A stretch of DNA of 6,363 nt, from assembly GCA_009843625.1 (NCBI GenBank), contig VYDD01000216.1, positions 1 to 6,363 on the forward strand, in the 5' to 3' direction. Shown here in pieces: positions 1 to 6,363 of this stretch. Origin of the DNA: Gammaproteobacteria bacterium. Lineage in GTDB: Bacteria > Gemmatimonadota > Gemmatimonadetes > Longimicrobiales > Gaopeijiaceae. Numbering within the stretch: position 1 is the stretch's first letter; each line of letters begins with the position of its first letter. The translations under genes and the position numbers were made by a program. The notes below the pieces were generated by a model. It did not search any database and was not told the origin of the DNA. It was given only the letters and a program-made list of their open reading frames with translations.

Positions 1-1
1 C

Positions 2-855
2 TTCGCGCTGGAGCTGGGCGTGATCGGGGTCATGAACGTGCAGTACGCCATCCGCGACGGGCGGGTCTACGTGCTGGAGGTCAACCCGCGGGCGTCGCGC
101 ACGGTGCCGTTCGTGGGGAAGGCCACCGGGGTCCCGCTGGCGCGCCTGGCCGCGCGCGTGATGGCGGGGGAGCGGCTCGCCGACCTGAACGTGCCCGGAG
201 AGCCTTCGGTTCCCGGGGTGGCGGTGAAGGAGGCCGTGTTCCCCTTCAACCGCTTCGACGTCGATGTCCTGCTCGGACCCGAGATGCGCTCGACCGGAGA
301 GGTGATGGGCTTCGACGACTCGTTCGGGATGGCCTTCGCCAAGGCGCAGACCTCCGCCGGCAACCATCTGCCGCAGGGCGGCGGCACGGTGATCATCACG
401 GTCAACGACTCGGACAAGCCGACCGTGACCCCGCTTGCGCGCCGCTTCCACGACCTGGGATTCCGCATCCTGGCGACCGCGGGCACCTGCGCGTATCTGA
501 ACCGGCTGGGCGTGCCCGCCGAGCGCATCTTCAAGGTGAACGAGGGCCGCCCCGACATCGTGGACATGATCGTGAGCGGCAGGGCCCAGCTGCTGGTGAA
601 CACCCCCCTGGGCAAGAAGTCGCAGTACGACGATTTCAGGATGCGGCGGGCCGCCATCACCAACGGCGTTCCGTACCTAACCACCATGTCGGCGATGACC
701 GCGGCGTGCGACGCGGTGATCGCGCTGCGGTCGCGCGCGCCGGAGGTGAGGAGCCTGCAGGACCGCCTGGCGCCATCCGGCAGCGGCAACGGGGCAGCGG
801 CGCCGCCGGCCGCGTCCGTCGACCTGGTCGCGGCCGGTCAGGACGCGGCCGGCTG

Positions 856-856
<1 letters not shown>
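2..856 (+). CDS. carB: Carbamoyl-phosphate synthase large chain, C-terminal part (5' end outside window)
   Basis: CarB makes carbamoyl phosphate from glutamine-derived ammonia, bicarbonate and two ATP, working with the small subunit CarA in the cytoplasm; it feeds pyrimidine and arginine synthesis. The 284 visible residues are about the last quarter of a protein usually near 1,070 residues. Residues 1-100 close the second ATP-grasp domain: the LEVNPRASRTVPFVGKATG segment carries the metal-binding Glu26 and Asn28, followed by LLGPEMRSTGEVMG. Residues about 127-243 form the MGS-like allosteric domain, with GTVIITVNDSDK, ATAGT (158-162), NEGRPDI and NTPLGKKS, the fold that binds UMP and other effectors. 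About 40 residues rich in Ala, Gly and Pro follow the domain, a longer tail than in E. coli CarB. The frame is open from the window edge, so the truncation is due only to the window boundary. The TGA stop overlaps the next start by one base. Confidence 0.97.
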
Positions 857-1833
<977 letters not shown>

Positions 1834-1851
1834 TGCCGCCTGTACGAGACG

Positions 1852-1884
1852 AGACCCGGGTCTGGCCACGCCGGGCGAAGCCCG
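1852..1884. terminator. Inverted repeats after the deacetylase gene, possible weak terminator
   Basis: Two small symmetric elements lie 18 bases after the deacetylase stop: a 12-bp perfect palindrome AGACCCGGGTCT (1852-1863) and a hairpin CGGGC-GAA-GCCCG (1872-1884). They sit between the carB-deacetylase unit and the next promoter, where transcription should end. No T-run follows (only CTCTTGTT about 10 bases on), so intrinsic termination is uncertain. Confidence 0.35.
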
Positions 1885-1899
1885 ACCATGGCGCTCTTG

Positions 1900-1928
1900 T
1901 TGAATCGCTTGCGGGCGGCTTCTACTAT
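1900..1928 (+). promoter_or_regulatory. Candidate sigma-70-type promoter for the M24-priA unit
   Basis: TTGAAT (1900-1905) and TACTAT (1923-1928) are separated by exactly 17 bases and each matches four of six positions of the TTGACA and TATAAT consensus. They lie in an unusually AT-rich patch for this window and in a non-coding gap, just after the end of the deacetylase gene. A start near 1935 would give a leader of about 77 bases before the TTG start at 2012. No operator-like repeat was recognised around it. Assigned by eye; the housekeeping sigma specificity of this organism is unknown. Confidence 0.6.
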
Positions 1929-2000
1929 TCGCGGCCCGCAGAACCCGGCCGGATGTCATCCCCGGCGGGAGGATACCCGCGCCTCAGCTCACCCCCCTAC

Positions 2001-2007
2001 GGGAGGA
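2001..2007 (+). promoter_or_regulatory. Shine-Dalgarno that fixes the TTG start of the M24 gene
   Basis: GGGAGGA ends four bases before TTG at 2012. It is the best ribosome-binding sequence in the window and is the main reason to accept the TTG start, since no nearby ATG or GTG in this frame gives a complete N-terminal domain. Confidence 0.75.
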
Positions 2008-2011
2008 CCCC

Positions 2012-3208
2012 TTGGCCGACAGCCCCCTTCTGACCCGCGAGGGCGTCGAACAGGTGCAGGCGGCGCTCGCCGACATGAGGCTGCACGGCTGGCTGCTCTT
2101 CGAGTTCCACGGCCAGAACCCCATCGCGGCCTCCATGGTCGGCCTTGGCTGGAACACCCGCCGCTCCTTCACGCTCGTCCCCGACCGCGGCGATCCGGTG
2201 GCGCTGATCCACGCCATCGAGGGCTCCTCTTGGCGGCACTGGCCCTGGCGCAAGCGCGTCTACTCCTCGTGGCGCGAGATGGAGTCGGCGCTCGCCGATC
2301 TGGTGCGCGGCCGCCCGCGCCTCGCCATCGAAACCTCGCCGGGCTCCGCCATCCCGTACCTGGACCGGGTTCCCGGGGGGATGATGGAGCTGCTTCGGGC
2401 CGTCGGGGTGGATGCGGTGAGCTCGGGCGATCTGGTGTCGCTCTTTCATTCGCGATGGACGGCCGGGCAACTGGCCACCCACCGCCGCTCCGCCGCCGTG
2501 ACGGCCCGCGTCGCGCGCGAGGCCTTCGAGCGCGCCGCCGCCGCCGTCGAGGCCGGGGAACCCACCACCGAGGGCACGCTCTCGGACTGGATCCGCGCCC
2601 GCCTGGGCGCCGGCGGCCTCACCGAGGAAGTCGACTGCATCGTCGCCATCGGCCCGCGCGCCGCCGACCCCCACTACGCGCCCGTGGGCCAGGGCGAGCC
2701 GATCCGGCGTGGCGATCTCCTGCTCATCGACCTGTGGGGCAAGCCGACGGCCGAAGACATCCCCGCCGACCAGACCTGGATGGGCTACCTGGGCGCCAAG
2801 CTTCCCCGGCGAACGCGCAAGATCTGGGAGGCGGTGCGCGACGCCCGCGACGCCGCGATCGAGTTCCTGCGCGAACGCGCGGCCGCGGGCGACGAGGTGT
2901 GCGGCTACGAGGTGGACGACGTCTGCCGCCAGCTCATCCGCAGGCGCGGCTACGGGCGCCATTTCGTACACCGCACCGGGCACTCCATCGACGTCGATCT
3001 CCACGGAAGCGGGCCCAACATCGACAATTTGGAGACGCGCGACACCCGCCTGCTGCTCCCGGGGATCGGCTTCTCCATCGAGCCGGGTATCTACGTTTCC
3101 GACGACATCGGGGTGCGCAGCGAGGTGGACGTGCATCTCGGCGAGGATGGACCCGACGTGACCACGCCCGATCCCCAGGAGGAGGTCTTCCTCCTGCTCG
3201 ACCGCTGA
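2012..3208 (+). CDS. M24 family metallopeptidase (Xaa-Pro aminopeptidase/prolidase-like)
   Basis: A 398-residue, probably cytoplasmic peptidase of the pita-bread fold; family members remove N-terminal residues next to proline or split X-Pro dipeptides using two metal ions. Residues about 10-150 form a creatinase-type N-terminal domain, without signal peptide or membrane helix. The catalytic domain covers about 155-398. The five metal ligands are all visible: D240 in LLIDLWGK, D253 in ADQTWMGY, H324 in HRTGHSID, E357 in SIEPGIY and E371 in RSEVDV. H221 (DPHYAP) and H331 (DLHG) fit the conserved substrate-site histidines. The TTG start is supported by the GGGAGGA site four bases upstream and by the domain boundary. 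It has its own candidate promoter at 1900-1928 and is followed after 31 bp by priA, so the two may share a transcript. Exact substrate is unknown; a prolidase, aminopeptidase P or non-proteolytic creatinase-like hydrolase are all possible. Confidence 0.93.
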   Translation: MADSPLLTREGVEQVQAALADMRLHGWLLFEFHGQNPIAASMVGLGWNTRRSFTLVPDRGDPVALIHAIEGSSWRHWPWRKRVYSSWREMESALADLVRGRPRLAIETSPGSAIPYLDRVPGGMMELLRAVGVDAVSSGDLVSLFHSRWTAGQLATHRRSAAVTARVAREAFERAAAAVEAGEPTTEGTLSDWIRARLGAGGLTEEVDCIVAIGPRAADPHYAPVGQGEPIRRGDLLLIDLWGKPTAEDIPADQTWMGYLGAKLPRRTRKIWEAVRDARDAAIEFLRERAAAGDEVCGYEVDDVCRQLIRRRGYGRHFVHRTGHSIDVDLHGSGPNIDNLETRDTRLLLPGIGFSIEPGIYVSDDIGVRSEVDVHLGEDGPDVTTPDPQEEVFLLLDR

Positions 3209-3239
3209 CGGGCCGAAACGGCTCCGCGCGCCGCCGGTA

Positions 3240-5516
3240 GTGCCGTCCCGCGTCGAGGTCGCGCTCCCGCTTCCCGTCGACCAGACCTTCACCTCCGCCC
3301 TCGCTCCGGCCGGGCCGCGGCCGGCGCCGGGCACCCGCGTGCTGGTGCCCTTCCACAAGGCGAAGCGGGTCGGATGGGTGGTCGGTCCGGGACGCCCCGG
3401 GTCCGGGAAGCTGCGCCTGCGCCGCATCTCCAGGATCCTCGAGGAGGAGCCGTCGCTGCCGCCGGGGCTCCTGGAGCTCGCCCGCTGGATGGCCGCGTAC
3501 TACATCGCTCCGCTGGGGCTCGTCCTGCGCGCGGCGCTTCCCTCGGTGCTCTGTGGTACGGGCCGGGGGCCGGGGACGATGGCGCGAACCCGGAAGGTCG
3601 TGCACATCGCGCGCTGGCTGGAGTCGCTCGCCGAGCGGGACGACGCCTTCGCGCGCGCCCCGCGCCAGAAGGCCGCCTACGAGTTTCTGGAGCGCGCCGC
3701 CGGATCGATGGCGCTCGCCTCGCTGCTCGACCAGGGCATCGGCCGGGGCGTGGTGAAGGCTCTGGAGAAGAAGGGCATCGTCGAGGTCCGCGACCAGGAG
3801 GTCGTACGCGACCCGTTCGCGTCCACCGGTCCGGAGCCGCCTCCCGACCTGACGCCCAATCCCGCCCAGGCCGCCGCGCTCAGGCGGCTCGTGTCCGCGC
3901 TGGACGCCCCGGCGCCGCGGCCCGTCCTGCTCCACGGCGTCACCGCGTCCGGCAAGACCCTGGTCTACATCGAGCTCCTGAAGGAGGTCGTCGACGCGCG
4001 CGCCCGGTCGGCCATCGTGCTCGTGCCGGAGATCTCGCTCACGCCCCAGACCGTGACCCGCTTTCGCGCGCACTTCGGCGACCGCGTCGCGGTGCTTCAT
4101 TCGGGGCTCTCCGACGGGGAGCGCTACGACGCCTGGCGACAACTGCGCTCGGGGGTCCGTCGCATCGCCATCGGCGCCCGCTCGGCCATCTTCGCGCCCG
4201 TCCCCGACCTGGGCGCCATCATCGTGGATGAGGAGCACGAAGGCAGCTACAAGCAGTCCGACGCCCCCAGGTACCATGCCCGCGACGTGGCCATCATGCG
4301 TGCCCGCCAGGATGGCGCGTTGTGCCTGCTGGGCAGCGCGACCCCGTCGCTCGAGAGCTGGTCGAACCAGATCGGCGGCAAGTTCGAGCTGCTGCGGCTT
4401 CCCGAGCGTGCCACCGGGGGCTCGCTGCCCCCCGTGCGCGTCGTGGATCTTCGCGAACCCCCTTCCGCATCCGCCTCGAACCCGAGCAACGGCGGCCGGC
4501 CCGCGCGCCCCTCGACCACCGGGCGCACCGTGCTCTCGCCCGAACTGACCGGCGCCATCCGCCTCCGCCTGGAACGCGGCGAGCAGTCGATTCTGCTGCT
4601 CAACCGCCGCGGGTACTCGACCTTCTTCCAGTGCCGGGAATGCGGGGAGGTGCCGGTATGCGCGGCCTGCTCGGTGTCACTCACCTTCCACCGCGCCACC
4701 GGGCGGCTGCTCTGCCATCACTGCCGCTACGAGGAGCGCGTGCCCGACCGCTGCCGTCGCTGCGAATCCCGCGCGCTCTCACGCCGGGGCCTCGGCACCG
4801 AGCAGGTGGAGCGCGTCGTGACCGAGTCCTTCCCCCGGGCCCGGGTCGCGCGCATGGACGTGGACACGACCGCGCGCAAGTGGGCGCACAGCGAGATCCT
4901 GGGACGCGTGGGCCGCGGCGAGGTCGACATCCTGCTCGGGACGCAGATGATCGCCAAGGGCCTCGACTACCCGCGTGTGACGCTGGTCGGGGTGGTGGAT
5001 GCCGATGTCGGTCTGCACCTGCCGGACTTCCGCGCCAGCGAGCGGACCTTCCAGCTGCTGAGCCAGGTTGCGGGCCGGGCGGGGCGGGGCGCCCTGGGCG
5101 GCGATGTCGTGATCCAGACCCGCATGCCCGGCCACTACGCCATCCGGACGGCGCGCGAGCACGACTACGAGGCCTTCGCCGAGCGCGAGCTGACCGAGCG
5201 CGCGGGACCCGGCTACCCGCCGCACGCGCGCCTGGTCAACGTGATCGTGACCAGCCCCGATGCCGACACCGCCGCGACCGCGGCCGAAGAGGCGGCCACC
5301 TGGGTGGAGCGCCGGCTGCGCGGCACACGGGTCGAACTCACCGGCCCGGCTCCCGCGCCCATCGAGCGCCTGCAGAGCCGGTGGCGCTGGCACTTCCTTC
5401 TGCGCAGCCCGTCCGCGCGCGCGCTGGGAACGCTCACCCGAGCCTTTTCGACGGGCTTCCGTCCCCCCTCCGACACGCGGGTTCTCATTGACCGCGATCC
5501 GATGGCGCTGTTGTAG
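3240..5516 (+). CDS. priA: Replication restart helicase PriA (primosomal protein N')
   Basis: PriA is a 3'-to-5' DNA helicase that recognises stalled or repaired forks and reloads the replicative helicase. The 758 residues are close to the usual 730-800. The N-terminal 3'-end binding domain begins at once with VEVALPLPVDQTFT (5-18). Helicase motifs: Walker A GVTASGKT (233-240; the common form has Gly where Ala236 stands), VPEISLTPQ (262-270), Walker B DEEH (330-333), the aromatic-rich loop SYKQSDAPRYHARD (336-349), GSATPS (365-370), GTQMIAKGLD (567-576) and QVAGRAGRG (609-617). Eight zinc-binding cysteines are intact: C465, C468, C474, C477, C492, C495, C505, C508. A Ser/Pro/Gly-rich linker lies at about 407-430. 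The GTG start is accepted because homology begins at residue 5, although no Shine-Dalgarno is visible in the 31-bp gap after the M24 gene; readthrough or coupling from that gene is likely. Confidence 0.98.
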   Translation: MPSRVEVALPLPVDQTFTSALAPAGPRPAPGTRVLVPFHKAKRVGWVVGPGRPGSGKLRLRRISRILEEEPSLPPGLLELARWMAAYYIAPLGLVLRAALPSVLCGTGRGPGTMARTRKVVHIARWLESLAERDDAFARAPRQKAAYEFLERAAGSMALASLLDQGIGRGVVKALEKKGIVEVRDQEVVRDPFASTGPEPPPDLTPNPAQAAALRRLVSALDAPAPRPVLLHGVTASGKTLVYIELLKEVVDARARSAIVLVPEISLTPQTVTRFRAHFGDRVAVLHSGLSDGERYDAWRQLRSGVRRIAIGARSAIFAPVPDLGAIIVDEEHEGSYKQSDAPRYHARDVAIMRARQDGALCLLGSATPSLESWSNQIGGKFELLRLPERATGGSLPPVRVVDLREPPSASASNPSNGGRPARPSTTGRTVLSPELTGAIRLRLERGEQSILLLNRRGYSTFFQCRECGEVPVCAACSVSLTFHRATGRLLCHHCRYEERVPDRCRRCESRALSRRGLGTEQVERVVTESFPRARVARMDVDTTARKWAHSEILGRVGRGEVDILLGTQMIAKGLDYPRVTLVGVVDADVGLHLPDFRASERTFQLLSQVAGRAGRGALGGDVVIQTRMPGHYAIRTAREHDYEAFAERELTERAGPGYPPHARLVNVIVTSPDADTAATAAEEAATWVERRLRGTRVELTGPAPAPIERLQSRWRWHFLLRSPSARALGTLTRAFSTGFRPPSDTRVLIDRDPMALL

Positions 5517-5527
5517 CAGAAGCGCTG

Positions 5528-5559
5528 CGCCGACGATTCGCGCGCAAGCGCGCCCGGCG
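5528..5559 (+). terminator. Two-tier hairpin after priA, possible terminator
   Basis: An inner stem CGCGC-GCAA-GCGCG (5539-5552), closed by a GNRA-type tetraloop, is enclosed by an outer stem CGCCG (5528-5532) with CGGCG (5555-5559). It starts 12 bases after the priA stop, the place expected for a 3'-end structure. There is no T-tract behind it, so it may act as an RNA-stabilising hairpin, not as an intrinsic terminator. Confidence 0.4.
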
Positions 5560-5572
5560 GCTCATGCCGCAG

Positions 5573-5601
5573 TTGCTCCGCCTCCCGATCCCCGATAGTT
5601 T
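5573..5601 (+). promoter_or_regulatory. Weak candidate promoter for the HNH gene
   Basis: TTGCTC (5573-5578) is followed by GATAGT (5594-5599, 15-base spacer) or TAGTTT (5596-5601, 17-base spacer). Matches to consensus are only three or four of six, but this is the only AT-leaning patch in the 220-bp gap after priA, and it lies upstream of the foldable leader. Initiation near 5608 would give a leader of about 130 bases before the ATG at 5737. Confidence 0.3.
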
Positions 5602-5622
5602 GCGGCGCTGATCGGTCTGGCC

Positions 5623-5736
5623 GTGGGAGTGGGCCGTCATCCCCCACCTGCGCAGTCAGCTAGCCGGCCGCGTCCGGGGAAACGCCGGAGCCGGGCCGGC
5701 GGCGGTCAGGGAAGGTCCCGCAACCCCGGATTCGCG
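5623..5736 (+). other. GC-rich foldable leader upstream of the HNH gene
   Basis: The last 114 bases of the gap between priA and the HNH gene contain several inverted repeats in tandem: GTGGG (5629-5633) with CCCAC (5643-5647); a 38-base element whose outer stem GCCGGCC (5663-5669) pairs with GGCCGGC (5694-5700) and whose inner stem TCCGG (5673-5677) pairs with CCGGA (5685-5689); and GGGA (5709-5712) with TCCC (5716-5719). It fits no riboswitch or small RNA class I can name. High GC makes chance stems common, so function is only possible. The stretch is also open in the HNH reading frame from a GTG at 5623, giving 38 low-complexity, Arg/Pro/Gly-rich residues that do not look like a domain. Confidence 0.35.
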
Positions 5737-6312
5737 ATGAGCTGCCTCGCGCTGAACGCCTCCTACGAGCCACTGACCATCGTGCCCACGCGGCGCGCAG
5801 TGCGTCTGGTGCTGGACGCGAAGGCGGAGATCCTCGAGGCGGAGGAGGCGCGCGCGTTCCGCTCCGAGCACCGCAACATCCCGTTCCCTGCGGTCATCCG
5901 CCTCGTACGCTTCGTGCACGTGCCGCGGCGCTTCCGCCGGCAGGTCACCAACACCTTCATGTTCGCGCGCGACGACTACTGCTGCCAGTACTGCGGCCGC
6001 CACCGCGATCGGCTGCGGCCGCGCGAGTTCCTGACCCGTGACCATATCCTGCCGATCTCCCGTGGCGGTAGCAATCAGTGGACGAACGTGGTTTCGGCCT
6101 GCTCGCCCTGCAACAACCGCAAGGGCAACAAGACGCCCGCGGAGGCGGGCATGCGTCTGCTCTCCATCCCCGCCGAGCCCAACCACGTCCACCTGGTCTG
6201 GGCTGTGCGCAGCGTTACCCCGGTTCAGGCCAAGTACGTGCGCATGTTCTACGGAGACGAGGTCCTCAAGGCGCTCTCCCTGTCGAGCGTGCGGTCGACC
6301 GGCAGCGCGTGA
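5737..6312 (+). CDS. HNH endonuclease family protein
   Basis: A 191-residue protein with a C-terminal zinc-supported HNH (McrA-like, beta-beta-alpha metal) nuclease domain, predicted to cut DNA or RNA with a divalent metal. The N-terminal part opens with LNASYEPLTIVPTRRAV (6-22), a conserved start of a widespread family of small stand-alone bacterial HNH proteins. The HNH domain spans about 80-140: CQYC (C83, C86) and C122/C125 form the two cysteine pairs, D102-H103 in RDHILP is the catalytic core, N117 (WTN) and N126 in CNNRKGNKTP complete the motif. All key residues are intact. The ATG at 5737 is chosen because family resemblance begins right there; the same frame stays open back to a GTG at 5623 but that extension is low complexity. 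The Shine-Dalgarno is poor (CGGA six bases upstream). No methyltransferase, restriction or phage gene lies nearby, so a restriction or mobile role is not supported; the biological role is unknown. Confidence 0.9.
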   Translation: MSCLALNASYEPLTIVPTRRAVRLVLDAKAEILEAEEARAFRSEHRNIPFPAVIRLVRFVHVPRRFRRQVTNTFMFARDDYCCQYCGRHRDRLRPREFLTRDHILPISRGGSNQWTNVVSACSPCNNRKGNKTPAEAGMRLLSIPAEPNHVHLVWAVRSVTPVQAKYVRMFYGDEVLKALSLSSVRSTGSA

Positions 6313-6321
6313 AGCCGCCGT

Positions 6322-6345
6322 CGCCACCGGACGGGCCCGGTGGCG
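6322..6345 (+). terminator. Strong hairpin after the HNH gene, likely terminator
   Basis: A perfect 9-bp stem CGCCACCGG (6322-6330) pairs with CCGGTGGCG (6337-6345) across a six-base loop. It begins 10 bases after the HNH stop codon, in non-coding sequence. The 18 bases that remain in the window after it show no T-run, so it may be a U-tract-less terminator or a 3'-end stabilising structure. Confidence 0.55.
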
Positions 6346-6363
6346 CCGGGCCGGATCGTCCTC

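Noticed and set aside
1888..3240. 450-codon plus-strand open frame in another frame over the M24 gene
   Set aside because: The product is Arg/Pro/Gly/Ala-rich without any motif, and it would overlap the promoter and the whole M24 gene.
1997..3427. 476-codon open frame on the minus strand across the M24 gene
   Set aside because: It is a mirror of the high-GC third-position bias of the plus-strand gene, has no recognisable domain, and the plus strand carries the complete M24 motif set.
2934..4277. 447-codon open frame on the minus strand across the M24 end and priA
   Set aside because: The product is low-complexity Arg/Gly/Ala/Asp text with no motif; priA on the plus strand is unambiguous.
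5676..5724. Cobalamin-riboswitch-like words (GGGGAAACGCCGG followed by GGTCCCGCAACC)
   Set aside because: The order and spacing do not match the class: the conserved B12-box and the later core segments are absent, and the coding region begins 13 bases later. The downstream gene is not a cobalamin gene.
5623..5736. N-terminal extension of the HNH protein from GTG at 5623
   Set aside because: The 38 added residues are low complexity and Arg/Pro/Gly-rich, while family resemblance begins exactly at the ATG at 5737.

Overview
This is a very GC-rich bacterial window with five protein-coding genes, all on the + strand: the 3' end of carB, a class II-type histone deacetylase-like gene, an M24 (Xaa-Pro aminopeptidase-like) gene, priA, and a small HNH endonuclease gene. 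Coding density is high, start codons include GTG and TTG, and third codon positions are almost all G or C. This suggests a high-GC free-living bacterium. The PriA and HNH wording and the GC level would fit a Gemmatimonadota-like lineage, but that is an impression from family resemblance and cannot be proven here.

Layout. Bases 2-856 hold the end of carB (last part of the second ATP-grasp domain plus the allosteric MGS-like domain). Its stop overlaps by one base the start of the deacetylase-like gene (856-1833), so the two are probably co-transcribed and translationally coupled. A 178-bp gap (1834-2011) holds short inverted repeats, then the clearest promoter-like sequence of the window (TTGAAT, 17 bp, TACTAT) and a good Shine-Dalgarno before the TTG start of the M24 gene (2012-3208). 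priA (3240-5516) follows after 31 bp, so M24 and priA probably form one transcription unit. A 220-bp gap (5517-5736) contains a two-tier hairpin after priA, a weak candidate promoter, and a GC-rich leader that can fold, ahead of the HNH gene (5737-6312). A 9-bp stem hairpin sits just after the HNH stop.

Function. The genes do not make one pathway. carB serves pyrimidine and arginine synthesis, priA restarts replication forks, the deacetylase and M24 peptidase are stand-alone metalloenzymes, and the HNH protein is a probable nuclease of unknown role. All catalytic motifs that could be checked are intact and no frameshift or pseudogene was seen. I found no tRNA, rRNA, IS element, CRISPR array, integrase or defence island. 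The window reads as ordinary chromosome. The points most worth a second look are the structured leader upstream of the HNH gene, the lysine-type gatekeeper residue in the deacetylase, and the carB-deacetylase coupling.
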